From positions 79,084-143,083 of the forward strand of contig JAKQEQ010000029.1 in assembly GCA_029556545.1 (NCBI GenBank): a stretch of DNA of 64,000 nt. Direction: 5' to 3'. Shown here piece after piece: positions 8,505 to 17,189 of this stretch. Made by a program: the position numbers and the translations under genes. Each line of letters opens with the position of its first letter. Positions within the stretch are counted from its first letter, which is position 1. The notes beneath the pieces are model-generated. The model was not told the origin of the DNA, did no database searches, and was given only the letters and a program-made list of their open reading frames with translations. This stretch comes from Candidatus Hydrogenedentota bacterium (GTDB taxonomy: Bacteria; Hydrogenedentota; Hydrogenedentia; Hydrogenedentales; JAGMZX01).

Positions 8505-10460
8505 ATGGCAAGCGGTGAAGACAAACGGGCAAAAGACGCTGCAATGGAACTGGCGGAAGCGGCGCGGGAAACCGAGTGGCAATTCCCGAGCTTCACCGCC
8601 GAAATGTTCAAGGGCAATTTCCGGTGGGACCTCATGTATCCCTACCCGGAACAAGACCCTGAAGACAAGAAGATCGGCGACGAACTCCAGGCGAAAGTGA
8701 AGGAGGTTCTGGAGAAGTACGTTGATCCTATCGAGATTGATCGCACGGGTGAATATCCGAAGGAAGCCATCAAGGCGTTGTCGGACCTCGGAATCTTCAG
8801 CATGAAGATTTCCAAGGAATACGGCGGCCTCGGCCTTTCGCAGATAAACTACGCGCGGATGCTCAGTTACATCGCGAGCTACTGCCAGAGCACGGTTACC
8901 TGGGTCTCCGCGCACCAGTCCATCGGCGTGCCGCAACCGCTGAAGGACTTCGGCACCCCCGAGCAGAAGAAGAAATTCCTGCCAAAGATTTGCGCGGGCG
9001 CCATCTCGGCATTCGCCTTGACCGAGCCGGACGTCGGCTCGGACCCGGCGAAGATGAGCACGACGGCCACGCCGTCCGAGGACGGTTCGTATTACCTGCT
9101 CAACGGAGACAAGCTGTGGACCACGAACGGGCCGGACGCCGACATTATTGTCGTTATGGCGAAGACGCCGCCAAAGATCAAGAACGGGCGCGAAATCCCG
9201 CAGATTTCGGCGTTTGTCTTTGAGACAAAGGACGAGAACGGCAACTACGTGCCGGGTTTCGAGGTGGTTCACCGCTGCAAGTTCATGGGCCTGAAAGGGC
9301 TATCGAACGGCCTGCTGCGCTTCAACAACGCGCGGGTTCCCGCCGAGAACATCATCGGCAAGCCGGGCATGGGCCTCAAGATCGCGCTGACGACATTGAA
9401 TACCGGCCGTCTGGGCGTGCCTGCAGCGGGCGCGGGCGCGTGCAAGAGCTTCCTCGATGATGCGGCATGGTGGTCGGCCAACCGCGTACAGTGGGGCCAG
9501 GCCGTCGGCAAGCACCAGGCCATCTCGAAGAAGCTGGCCAACTTCGCCGCCACGACCTTCGCCATGCAGGCTATGGTCCAACTGACCTGCGCCTTCGCCG
9601 ACAAGAAAAACGCGGACATCCGCCTCGAGGCCGCTGCCGCCAAGTACTTCTGCACCGAGCAGACCTGGGCCATCTGCGACGACCTGCTCCAAGTCATGGG
9701 TGGACGCGGCTATGAAATGGCGACTTCGCTCTACAACCGCGGCGACAAGCCGTTCACGGTCGAGCGCGCGATGCGCGACATGCGCGTGGGTCGCATCTTC
9801 GAGGGGTCGTCCGAGGTCATGCACCTGATCATGGCGCGCGAGGCCATGGACACCCACTTCAAGCTCGCGATGCCCATCATCCAGCCGAAGCCCGGCCAGA
9901 AGGAAGGCAAGCTTTCGCTGATCCTGAAGGCCATGAAATTCTACGCGGGCTGGTACCCGAAGACCTGGATGCCCGCGCAGAAGAATTTCGGCGTGAAGCA
10001 CCTTAGCGCCGCCAGCCGCGGCCACCTCAAGTTTGCCGCGAAGACCTGCAAGAAACTCGCGCGGCGCCTCTTCCACACCATGGCCAAGTACGGCCCGAAG
10101 CTCGAGTACGAGCAGGTCATCCTCGGCAACTTCGTCGAGATCGGCGTCGACCTGTTCGTCATGGCCGCAAGTCTCGCCTACGCCGATCACTTGCTGGCGA
10201 AGAACCCGAGCGACCGCACGCCCGAGGAACTGGCCGACCTGTTCTGCTCCGCCGCGCGCCGCCGTATCGCCGCCAACTTCGACGCCGTCAGCAACCAGTT
10301 TAACCGAAAGTACAAGAAGGTCGCCGTCAACCTCATGGACGGCAAGTACCGCTGGCTGATCCAGGATGTCTACAATGACCTGCCGCCGCAGTACCGCGAC
10401 TACGCCAAGAACGCGCCCAAGTCCGTCGGCGCGGAAGACATGATGACCGCGCGGAAGTAA
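8505..10460 (+). CDS. Acyl-CoA dehydrogenase with long C-terminal extension
   Basis: The 651-residue flavoprotein carries the acyl-CoA dehydrogenase core from about 60 to 470. Visible motifs are FALTEPDVGSD (FAD/substrate binding), MGGRGYE and the region with the predicted catalytic Glu, RIFEGSSEVMHLIMARE. It should form a 2,3-double bond in an acyl-CoA and pass electrons to ETF. At 651 residues it is much longer than the roughly 380-residue short and medium-chain enzymes; the extra helical C-terminus resembles VLCAD or FadE-type enzymes, so a long-chain substrate is plausible. Promoter and operators lie directly upstream and an intrinsic terminator directly downstream, so it looks monocistronic. 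IcmF nearby may share acyl-CoA intermediates. Confidence 0.92.
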   Translation: MASGEDKRAKDAAMELAEAARETEWQFPSFTAEMFKGNFRWDLMYPYPEQDPEDKKIGDELQAKVKEVLEKYVDPIEIDRTGEYPKEAIKALSDLGIFSMKISKEYGGLGLSQINYARMLSYIASYCQSTVTWVSAHQSIGVPQPLKDFGTPEQKKKFLPKICAGAISAFALTEPDVGSDPAKMSTTATPSEDGSYYLLNGDKLWTTNGPDADIIVVMAKTPPKIKNGREIPQISAFVFETKDENGNYVPGFEVVHRCKFMGLKGLSNGLLRFNNARVPAENIIGKPGMGLKIALTTLNTGRLGVPAAGAGACKSFLDDAAWWSANRVQWGQAVGKHQAISKKLANFAATTFAMQAMVQLTCAFADKKNADIRLEAAAAKYFCTEQTWAICDDLLQVMGGRGYEMATSLYNRGDKPFTVERAMRDMRVGRIFEGSSEVMHLIMAREAMDTHFKLAMPIIQPKPGQKEGKLSLILKAMKFYAGWYPKTWMPAQKNFGVKHLSAASRGHLKFAAKTCKKLARRLFHTMAKYGPKLEYEQVILGNFVEIGVDLFVMAASLAYADHLLAKNPSDRTPEELADLFCSAARRRIAANFDAVSNQFNRKYKKVAVNLMDGKYRWLIQDVYNDLPPQYRDYAKNAPKSVGAEDMMTARK

Positions 10461-10486
10461 CCGCCCGACCCAAACCAACTACACGA

Positions 10487-10518
10487 GAGGCTTCCTCCGG
10501 GAAGCCTCCTTCTCTTTA
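10487..10518 (+). terminator. Intrinsic terminator of the acyl-CoA dehydrogenase gene
   Basis: GAGGCTTCC (10487-10495) and GGAAGCCTC (10500-10508) form a perfect 9-bp stem with a TCCG loop. A pyrimidine-rich tail (CTTCTCTTTA) follows, and the element begins 27 bp after the stop codon. Confidence 0.8.
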
Positions 10519-10578
10519 CATGCCCTTCGCCCGATGGGTGTGTGCCCCGTCTCTTGCCCTATTCCGTTGGGTGTCTTC

Positions 10579-10607
10579 TTGACAAGAACAGAAATCAACG
10601 ATACAAT
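10579..10607 (+). promoter_or_regulatory. Sigma70-type promoter of the tail-tube-like secreted protein gene
   Basis: Consensus -35 TTGACA (10579-10584), a 17-bp spacer and -10 TACAAT (10602-10607). Predicted transcription start is near 10614, about 60 bases before the ATG. Confidence 0.8.
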
Positions 10608-10674
10608 TATAACCGTGTAGGTCGGGATTGTAACGTTTGCTTGGGTGTCAACGTCCATTGAAGGAGATAAGATT

Positions 10675-11652
10675 ATGTACGGCAATAGGATAGCGCAGAC
10701 TGTCGCGATGCTCTGCTGGGTTGGAGCGGTGCTTGCCCCGCAGGCGCACGCGCAGCCGGGCTCGTTCCTGGTCGAGATCGGCGATCCGGGGACGGAACCC
10801 CGGGTGCTCAAGGAGGTGCTTGAGGTCGGTATCGACGATATCGTCGTGGACTACCGGACGATACCGCTTGCGCCGGCGGATTTCCCGGCGGACGTCTCCG
10901 CGGCGCGTCAGGGCAGCTACCGGTTGTACGGCCCGGGCGCCGCGCACTGGGGCAGTGCGCGGCTGAGCGCGGCGTTGGGCGGCGCCGATTCGCGGGAATT
11001 GTATCAGTGGTGGCTGGATTGCTCACAAGGGAAAAACATCCGCAAGAGCATCAGCGTGATTGCGCTCAAGCGGGACGGGAGCGAGGCGCGGCGTTACAAC
11101 CTGCTTGACTGTTTTCCGACGCGGTGGGACCCGGGCGAGTACTCGCCGTCGTTGAAGACGCAAACGGAAACCCTGACCGTGAGCGTTGGCCGGATAGAAT
11201 TGACGACGCGAGCCAGCGACGGTTCCGATGACGAATCCGGGAACGTACTGCTGGATATCGACGCGGCGGAGACGGGGGGCGATGTGGACGGCGCATGGGA
11301 AACGTGGTCCGGCGGCGAGCCGATGCTGATCCCGCGGCTGACCATGCCCGGCGCCAAATATCACACATCGACACCGGGCCACAAGTCCGTGGGCGAAGTC
11401 ACGTTGCGGGGCCCGCTCACTTCCGGGCGCAAAGCGCTGTGTCAATGGATTACCGAAACGGTGCAGGGCAAGCCCTGGAAACGCACCGTGACCGTCAAAG
11501 AAATCACGAAGGACGGCGGGGCCGGCAAGATGAGTTACAATTATTTCGACTGCTTTCCCACTCGTTATGTGTTTCCGGCGTTCTCCGCCTCAGGCACGGG
11601 GAACCTCTACGAGGAAGTCCATATCAAGCCGATTCGTTTGGAACTGCAATAA
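10675..11652 (+). CDS. Secreted protein with two phage tail-tube (gp19)-like repeats
   Basis: The ATG at 10675 has AAGGAGAT six bases upstream. The 325-residue product begins with a signal peptide (cleavage near AHA-QP). Two similar halves follow. The first (about 30-165) runs FLVEIGDPG, LYQWWLDCSQGKNIRKSIS, YNLLDCFPTRW; the second (about 205-325) runs LCQWITETVQGKPWKRTVT, YNYFDCFPTRYV. The order of an FLVEI strand, a Y-x-W helix, an R-rich strand and a DxFPTRW motif is what I expect of the T4 gp19/Hcp-like tail-tube family. That family is normally cytoplasmic, single-domain and encoded with sheath and baseplate genes, none of which are here. A tandem, exported version is unusual. The family call is by pattern and not confirmed. 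Confidence 0.6.
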   Translation: MYGNRIAQTVAMLCWVGAVLAPQAHAQPGSFLVEIGDPGTEPRVLKEVLEVGIDDIVVDYRTIPLAPADFPADVSAARQGSYRLYGPGAAHWGSARLSAALGGADSRELYQWWLDCSQGKNIRKSISVIALKRDGSEARRYNLLDCFPTRWDPGEYSPSLKTQTETLTVSVGRIELTTRASDGSDDESGNVLLDIDAAETGGDVDGAWETWSGGEPMLIPRLTMPGAKYHTSTPGHKSVGEVTLRGPLTSGRKALCQWITETVQGKPWKRTVTVKEITKDGGAGKMSYNYFDCFPTRYVFPAFSASGTGNLYEEVHIKPIRLELQ

Positions 11653-11905
11653 CGGCGGCGCGCACCCTCGAAGGGCCGGGCGCCGGTGACACACGCCGGT
11701 CGAGGTAGAAGACGTAGTCGACCGGCTCGCGCAGGACGCGTGCGATGCGGAGGCTGAGCGCCACAGACGGGTTGAGACGCCCTTTCTCGATGGCGAGAAT
11801 GGTCTGGCGCGTCACTTCGACCTCCGCGGCGAGGTCCGCCTGACGCATGTCCAAGCGAGCGCGGAGTTCTTTGACGCGGTTCTTAAGCTCATACTCCGAC
11901 TTCAT
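11624..11905 (-). CDS. XRE-family HTH regulator, probable leaderless mRNA
   Basis: The protein has 93 residues when started at ATG 11905. An XRE helix-turn-helix occupies about residues 8-65 (MRQADLAAEVEVTRQTILAIEKGRLNPSVALSLRIA), of the small YozG-like type. Longer upstream starts exist in frame, but the -10 box at 11918-11913 leaves only seven bases before ATG 11905, so upstream starts would fall at or before the transcription start. The 3' end overlaps the convergent secreted-protein gene by 29 bp. It diverges from the Hsp70-like gene and may regulate it or itself. Confidence 0.85.
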   Translation of the reverse strand: MKSEYELKNRVKELRARLDMRQADLAAEVEVTRQTILAIEKGRLNPSVALSLRIARVLREPVDYVFYLDRRVSPAPGPSRVRAAVIAVPNESA

Positions 11906-11912
11906 ACCGTAC

Positions 11913-11941
11913 ATTCTAATGAAACCCAAGTATTTTGTCAA
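11913..11941 (-). promoter_or_regulatory. Near-consensus promoter of the XRE gene, start codon at about +1
   Basis: On the minus strand, TTGACA (11941-11936), a 17-bp spacer and TAGAAT (11918-11913) are followed by exactly seven bases and then ATG. No Shine-Dalgarno can fit, so translation is probably leaderless. Confidence 0.75.
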
Positions 11942-11997
11942 GTAATAACTCGTAGATTTCGATGTCACGTAAATAAACTACCCACGCGCGAGAGCGG

Positions 11998-12090
11998 TTG
12001 CATATGGAAAGGCGCCTTGATATACTGCGAATTTACGCCGGAAACGGCGTGTTACGTTACCTATGATAAACGGCTTGTCGGGTGACAAGC
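11998..12090 (+). promoter_or_regulatory. Promoter and structured leader of the Hsp70-like gene
   Basis: A possible promoter has a weak -35 TTGCAT (11998-12003), a 17-bp spacer and -10 TATACT (12021-12026). Two hairpins follow in the leader. ACGCCG-GAAA-CGGCGT (12035-12050) has a GNRA tetraloop, and GCTTGTC-GGGT-GACAAGC (12073-12090) is a perfect 7-bp stem. The coding start is at 12127. A leader structure on a chaperone-family gene could be regulatory, but this is inference. Confidence 0.5.
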
Positions 12091-12126
12091 GGGGGCGAAA
12101 GCGGGTTCTGGACAAATCGGAAGATC

Positions 12127-13539
12127 ATGGCTAAGTTCCATTGCGGCATAGACTTCGGCACAACGAACTCGAGCGCCGCGCTGTCCTGTGACGGCGCGGT
12201 GCGCGTGCTCGAACTCGACCCGCTGAACGACAATCCCGCCTCGCTGCCTTCACTCCTGTATATCACAAACGAGGGCGAGCAGATCGTCGGGCGCGCGGCG
12301 GCGGATGCGTTCATCGACCGCAACGTTGACCGGGAGGTTCAACTCAAGCAGGTGGACTTGGGTGTGGCTATCGAGGCCTACGTGGGCGGCGAACCGGATA
12401 AGAGCGAGACGTACCGGCCTGCGGCGGCGCCCACAGACGTGCGCGAAGGGGTGCGCGCCCGGGCCACCATCGAGGTCAATTCTCCGGGCCGCCTGTTCCA
12501 GTCGCTGAAGACGCAACTGCGCCACACGGCCTTTCGCGGCACGGAGGTCTTCGGAACGCTGTACCAAATCGAGGAACTAGTGGCGTGCATACTGCGCCGT
12601 GTCAAGGCGGCCGTCGAGGAAGCGGCCGGCGCGCCGGTGGAGCGCGTCGTGTTCGGTCGTCCGGTGCGTTTCTCGACTCATGACGCGGAAAATGACGTGG
12701 CGCAACGGCGGCTTGAGACGGCCGCCCGCCTCGCGGGCTTCAGCGAAGTCACCTTCTTCTACGAGCCGGTGGGCGCGTGCGTCGAATACGCGCTAGGCAT
12801 CGAGCAGCGCCAGCGGCTGATGGTGGTGGACATCGGCGGGGGCACATGCGACGTCTGCGTGATGGAATTCGGCGGCGCGCGCGGCGCGGCGGCGCGCCTG
12901 GCCGAAAGCCGGATACTGGGCATCTCGGGCGTGCCCGTTGCGGGCGACGCCATCGACCGCGAGATCATCAAGTCGAAGTTGTTCCCCGTCTTCGGCAGCC
13001 GCGTGCGTTACGGTCCGTCCAGGCTGCGGATACCGCAGTACATCTTCAACGAAATCCTGGACTGGCAGAACCTATACAAACTCAACACGGAGGAGATAGT
13101 CCACTGGTTCCTCGCGATGGAGGCGGACTGCACCGCGCCGGGGTCCGTCCGGGCGTTGCGCATGCTGATCCAGCGGAACTACGGCTATCCCGTGGCGCGC
13201 GAGGTCGAGTCGGCCAAGAAGCGGTTGTCCTGGGAAGACGAGGCAGAAATCCGGCTCCACATGGACACGGTGGACATTCAGGAGCGCCTCGAGCGCGAGG
13301 AATTCACGCATATCATCGAGTACAACCTCGAACGCATGATGCGCAGCATCGAGGAAGCCGAGGCGGCGGCGCAGGTGCGACCGAAAGACATCGACCTCGT
13401 CTTGACCACCGGCGGCACAAGCCTCATCCCCGCCATTCGCCACATGCTCGCCGAACGTTTCGGAGCGGACCGGCTCCTGCCGCGCGACACGTTCACCAGC
13501 GTCGCCACGGGCCTGGCGACCGTCGCGCAATACTGCTGA
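12127..13539 (+). CDS. Hsp70/DnaK-family ATPase without a substrate-binding domain (YegD-like)
   Basis: Started at ATG 12127 the product has 470 residues. It contains the actin/Hsp70 nucleotide-binding fold: phosphate-1 loop IDFGTTNSSAA near residue 8, phosphate-2 loop VVDIGGGTCDVCVME near 235, and adenosine motif LVLTTGGTSLIPAIR near 425. DnaK itself is about 640 residues and ends in a peptide-binding domain that is missing here, so this belongs with the YegD-like ATPases, whose clients are poorly known. The first two thirds match well; residues about 300-400 replace subdomain IIB with an unusual helical insert. It is flanked by the divergent XRE regulator and a small membrane protein gene in convergent orientation. 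Confidence 0.88.
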   Translation: MAKFHCGIDFGTTNSSAALSCDGAVRVLELDPLNDNPASLPSLLYITNEGEQIVGRAAADAFIDRNVDREVQLKQVDLGVAIEAYVGGEPDKSETYRPAAAPTDVREGVRARATIEVNSPGRLFQSLKTQLRHTAFRGTEVFGTLYQIEELVACILRRVKAAVEEAAGAPVERVVFGRPVRFSTHDAENDVAQRRLETAARLAGFSEVTFFYEPVGACVEYALGIEQRQRLMVVDIGGGTCDVCVMEFGGARGAAARLAESRILGISGVPVAGDAIDREIIKSKLFPVFGSRVRYGPSRLRIPQYIFNEILDWQNLYKLNTEEIVHWFLAMEADCTAPGSVRALRMLIQRNYGYPVAREVESAKKRLSWEDEAEIRLHMDTVDIQERLEREEFTHIIEYNLERMMRSIEEAEAAAQVRPKDIDLVLTTGGTSLIPAIRHMLAERFGADRLLPRDTFTSVATGLATVAQYC

Positions 13540-13565
13540 CCGCGTGCCGCCCTGAGCCCACGCGG
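13540..13565. terminator. Hairpin between convergent genes
   Basis: CCGCGTG (13540-13546) and CACGCGG (13559-13565) form a 7-bp GC-rich stem starting one base after the Hsp70-like stop codon. There is no T-tract on either strand, so its function as a terminator is uncertain. Confidence 0.35.
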
Positions 13566-13569
13566 GAGA

Positions 13570-13731
13570 TCAGGCTTCCGTGTTGTCGGTCAGGCGTTCC
13601 ACGAGGGAGATGATATTGTTGACAATCAAGATCACCCCGCTGATGACGCCGATAAGCCCGAGCAGAAAGTCGAAGACATCGTTCACGTCATACGCCGGAG
13701 ACGGGGCGCGACGCAACATACGCATTCTCAT
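13570..13731 (-). CDS. Small single-pass membrane protein, 53 residues
   Basis: From ATG 13731 (SD AAGGAG about nine bases upstream) the product is 53 residues: a basic N-terminus (MRMRMLRRAP), a short linker with DVNDVFDF, one hydrophobic helix (FLLGLIGVISGVILIVNNII) and an acidic end. I do not recognise the family. The positive-inside pattern predicts a cytoplasmic N-terminus. The 298 bp between it and the next gene hold no further gene that I can see. Confidence 0.6.
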   Translation of the reverse strand: MRMRMLRRAPSPAYDVNDVFDFLLGLIGVISGVILIVNNIISLVERLTDNTEA

Positions 13732-14029
13732 GGACAGGCACTCCTTCTCCGCTTCGTTTCGCACACATTACGGCTGGGGGCGTGGCCGCGGCGCCGTCCG
13801 CCCCGGCCGCTATGATATCGCGTATGGCGGAATGCGTCAAACCAGCGCCCCGAGGCTTCGCTTGGGGATGATCATCGGGCGTGCCATCTGATAGGCCGCA
13901 TTCCTCGACGGCGGCGAGTCGCGTCTTCGAGACAGCGCGAGTATGATCGTCTCAGGCGACTCTCTTCTTCCCTTGACCGAAGGGTGGAGCGGGTGCGCCG
14001 GCGTTAAGCGGCGGCGGAAGGAAGGCCTT

Positions 14030-15373
14030 ATGTGGGATCGGGCAGAACAGGAACTCTTCGAGGCCCTTGCGGAAACGCCCGTCATCGACGTGCATACGCA
14101 CTTGGTGGACGGTCATCTCGGCGCGCGCGGCCTCCACGAAATCCTGCTGTATCACATGGTCGTCAGCGACCTTTATGCCGCCGGATGCCCCTCTGGATCG
14201 CGGTTGACGGAGTATCCCGGCTGGCCTTCGCCGCAAGAGGCTCAGCGCCGCGTCGAGGAGGCGCTGCCTTACCTCGAACTCGCGAGGAGTACCAGCACTG
14301 CCTGGGCCGTTCGCATGATCCTTGCGGACCTCTACGACTGGCATCAACCGGTCCATGCGCGAAACTGGCGAGACCTCCATGCGCTCATTCAGGCACGCGA
14401 ATGGGACGGCGACTGGCACCGGCAGGTACTGCGGCGCGCCAACATCAAGCGCGTCGGCACGGAATGGGCGCGCCGGCAGACGGGCCGTGACGACGACATC
14501 CTCGAGTACGCGCTCGAATGGGGATTCTTCACGCGCTGCCGCTGGGGCGAATACGACACGGCGCTGTGCGAGTTGGAGGCATGTTGGGGCCGCCCTCCCG
14601 GAACCGCGACGCCCATCGCGGCGGGGAAGCGGCCTCCCGCGGAGCGTCCCATCCGCACGCTCGAAGACGTACACGAGGCCGTGGCGGACTACGTCGCGGC
14701 CTTTCCCAAGGACCGCATGCGTGCCGCCGCGACGCATATCTCGACGGACCTGGACCTGCGGCCCGTTACGGATGACGAGATGGCGATCGCGCTGGCCCGC
14801 CGCGACCACGCCGGAGAACACGAGCGCAGCGTCTGCGCCTCGTACATCAATGAGCGGTATCTGCGCGAATTGGAGCGGCAAGCGCCGCACGTCGTGTTCC
14901 AGTTCAGCCTGGGCGCGGAGCCGCTGCCTTTCGAGACCGGCAGCCGTCTGTCCCAGCGAACGATTGCTCAGATCGGGGAACTGTGCAGCCGCCATCCCGC
15001 CGTCCGCTTCATGTGCTTTCTGGCGAGTCGTCACGGAAACCAGGGGCTGTGCACGCTGTGTCGCGAATTGCCGAACCTGTCGCTCGCGGGATACTGGTGG
15101 CACAACTTTTTCCCGGACGCCATGCGGCAGGTGATGGAGGAGCGGCTGGACATGCTGCCGCTCAACAAGCAAATCGGCTTCTTTTCCGACGCCTATTGCG
15201 TCGAATGGACGTACGGCAAGATGCAGATGATGCGCCGCTGCCTGGCCGAGGCGCTCGGGCGTCGGGTACGCATCGGCCAATACACCAAGGACGATGCACT
15301 CGCCGTCGCGCGGCACATCCTGCACGAATCGCCCCGGCAACTATTGGGATTCGAGCCGTCCGCGGCGCTATGA
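14030..15373 (+). CDS. Uronate isomerase-like amidohydrolase-fold protein
   Basis: ATG 14030 follows a strong AAGGAAGG, giving 447 residues, close to the roughly 470 of UxaC. The metal-binding HxH lies at His22-x-His24 (VIDVHTHL). The later FFSDAYCVEWTYGK and the general layout agree with the glucuronate isomerase branch of the amidohydrolase superfamily. UxaC converts glucuronate or galacturonate to the keto sugar, but many homologues in environmental bacteria act on other sugars. It is followed after 54 bp by a DhnA-type aldolase gene, which suggests a small sugar-acid pathway with isomerisation then aldol cleavage. Substrate unknown. Confidence 0.72.
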   Translation: MWDRAEQELFEALAETPVIDVHTHLVDGHLGARGLHEILLYHMVVSDLYAAGCPSGSRLTEYPGWPSPQEAQRRVEEALPYLELARSTSTAWAVRMILADLYDWHQPVHARNWRDLHALIQAREWDGDWHRQVLRRANIKRVGTEWARRQTGRDDDILEYALEWGFFTRCRWGEYDTALCELEACWGRPPGTATPIAAGKRPPAERPIRTLEDVHEAVADYVAAFPKDRMRAAATHISTDLDLRPVTDDEMAIALARRDHAGEHERSVCASYINERYLRELERQAPHVVFQFSLGAEPLPFETGSRLSQRTIAQIGELCSRHPAVRFMCFLASRHGNQGLCTLCRELPNLSLAGYWWHNFFPDAMRQVMEERLDMLPLNKQIGFFSDAYCVEWTYGKMQMMRRCLAEALGRRVRIGQYTKDDALAVARHILHESPRQLLGFEPSAAL

Positions 15374-15427
15374 TCCGCGCGCCGCACCGTCGTCCCGTAG
15401 CCGGCCCGCACAGGAGGAGAGTACTCT

Positions 15428-16198
15428 TTGAGTGACCTGGGCAAACGCATACGCCTGAACCGGATCTTCAGCCACCCGTCGGGGCGCATACTCTCCGTCG
15501 CGGTGGACCATCTCATCAACTATCCCACCGGCCTGCCGCAAGGGCTGCGCACGATGGATCACACCTTGCGCGAGATCGTCCGCGGACGGCCGAGCGCGCT
15601 TACCATGAACAAGGGAATCGCCACGCGCTACGGCGGGCTCTTCGCGGGCATCACGCCATTGATCGTGCAGAGTATGGCCCTGCGGCCGGAAGAGCCGGAC
15701 TTCGCCGACACCGCGACCGTCGAGGAAGTCGTGGCGCTCGGGGCGGACGCCATCGCCGTATCCATGTTTGTTCATGGCCCCTTCGAGATTCGGTATCTGC
15801 GCCACCTCAGCGCCGTGGTGCGGGAAGCCGAGCGTTACGGCATGCCCGTCATCCCGCATATCTACCCGCTAACCAGCGGCGACGAGCGACATGCCGTCGC
15901 GCACGACGCCGAGGCCGTCTTCTACGCGGTGCGCGCCGGGCTCGAAATGGGCGTCGACGTCATCAAGGTCCCCTATACCGGCGATCCGGCCTCGTTTCGC
16001 GACATCACCGCCGTTACGCCTGTGCCCGTCGTCTGTGCGGGCGGTCCCCGCTGCGACACGCTGGACGAGGCCGATCGCATGGTGCGCGCGGTGGTAGCGG
16101 CCGGCGCCGCCGGCGCGACCGTGGGCCGCAATGTCTGGGGATTCGCGGATATCCCCGCGGCCATCGCGCGGCTGAAGGCCGCGGCGCAGGGCGGTTAA
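15428..16198 (+). CDS. Class I aldolase, DhnA/DeoC-LacD type
   Basis: The 256-residue TIM-barrel protein starts at TTG 15428, about ten bases after AGGAGGAGAG. It has RILSVAVDHLINYPTG near the N-terminus, a predicted Schiff-base Lys in VDVIKVPYTG, and a phosphate-binding end AAGAAGATVGRNVWG typical of DhnA-type fructose-bisphosphate or related aldolases. It sits 54 bp downstream of the uronate isomerase-like gene and is probably co-transcribed with it. The actual aldol substrate cannot be told from sequence. Its 3' end overlaps the convergent DUF72 gene by four bases. Confidence 0.82.
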   Translation: MSDLGKRIRLNRIFSHPSGRILSVAVDHLINYPTGLPQGLRTMDHTLREIVRGRPSALTMNKGIATRYGGLFAGITPLIVQSMALRPEEPDFADTATVEEVVALGADAIAVSMFVHGPFEIRYLRHLSAVVREAERYGMPVIPHIYPLTSGDERHAVAHDAEAVFYAVRAGLEMGVDVIKVPYTGDPASFRDITAVTPVPVVCAGGPRCDTLDEADRMVRAVVAAGAAGATVGRNVWGFADIPAAIARLKAAAQGG

Positions 16199-17019
16199 TC
16201 TGTCGCCGCGTGGGGCGCGAGCGCGCGCAGCAGCCCGTCCACGTCGTGCGGCGCATACCCCGAGTAGTGATTGTTCACGTACCCGTAGACGCGCACCTTT
16301 CTTTCCAAGAGGGCTTTGATGGGCGGAAGCCATTCTTCGATGTCCCGCGCGCGGTCGACGATGGTCTCCCGCCATACGGTGGTAAGCTGCTCGATGCCTT
16401 TCCGGTCGCCCAGCCAGCGGATATAGGTGAAATCCGCCGTCACCGGGGCGGCCTGCGCGAACAGGGCTCCAGGCCGGGGCATCCAGGGATGATCGATTAG
16501 CGCCAGCGCGACGCCGTGGCTGCGGAGGAGGTCGAACAACGGGGGCCGCAACCAGGTCTTGTTGCGGACCTCGACCGCGAACTGCGGCCCGTCTTGCGGC
16601 AGGGTGTCGAGAAACGGCCCAAGCCGGTCGAGGAACATCGGCAGGTCAACGCCTCGCGCCTTCGCGAAATAGGGGAATTGAAGGAGTACGGGACCCAACT
16701 TGTTTTCCAAGAGCCTGAGCGTATCGAGAAACGCCGCCATGTCCGCCTCGCAGTTCTCAAGTAAACGGTCGTGCGTGATGGTCTGGGGCGTTTTCGCGGC
16801 GAACACAAAGTCGTCCGGCGTCTCATCGCGCCAGCGTTTCACCGTGTCGCGCCGGGGCATGCCATAGAAGGTCGCGTCGATCTCGACGGTGTTGTACCGC
16901 CGGGAATACTCGCGCAGATATTCCGCGGGGCGCGCGCCCGGACTATAGAACGCCTGTTCCCACCCCTTCGCGGTCAAACTGCTCGTTCCGAGTCGCAACA
17001 GGGGCCCAAACATGCTCAT
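16195..17019 (-). CDS. DUF72 (YecE-like) TIM-barrel protein
   Basis: With ATG 17019 (AAGGAG five bases upstream) the product has 274 residues, typical of DUF72. Characteristic strings are LGTSSLTAKGWEQAFYSPG, NTVEIDATFYGMP and FVFAAKTPQTITHDRLL, with VYGYVNNHYSGYAPHD at the end. The family is a metal-associated barrel of unproven biochemical role. An upstream in-frame start at 17076 is less likely because the Shine-Dalgarno favours 17019. Confidence 0.9.
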   Translation of the reverse strand: MSMFGPLLRLGTSSLTAKGWEQAFYSPGARPAEYLREYSRRYNTVEIDATFYGMPRRDTVKRWRDETPDDFVFAAKTPQTITHDRLLENCEADMAAFLDTLRLLENKLGPVLLQFPYFAKARGVDLPMFLDRLGPFLDTLPQDGPQFAVEVRNKTWLRPPLFDLLRSHGVALALIDHPWMPRPGALFAQAAPVTADFTYIRWLGDRKGIEQLTTVWRETIVDRARDIEEWLPPIKALLERKVRVYGYVNNHYSGYAPHDVDGLLRALAPHAATD

Positions 17020-17153
17020 ATCGGCTCCTTCCACGTGCCTCCGTACCAGTGCTAACACGTTGCCGCGCAAAGACATTCATCGCAGACGCGCTTGCCGGGG
17101 AGAATCCTGTCTTGAGCGACATTCCGAGACCCATTTCGGCCACAGCTGGATAT

Positions 17154-17183
17154 TTGACTTTATGGAATTTCATGCGGTATAAT
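17154..17183 (+). promoter_or_regulatory. Strong sigma70 promoter with no protein gene behind it
   Basis: TTGACT (17154-17159), an 18-bp spacer and a perfect TATAAT (17178-17183) on the plus strand. Both neighbouring genes are on the minus strand, so the promoter must serve the intergenic transcript described next. Confidence 0.75.
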
Positions 17184-17189
17184 CCCAGT

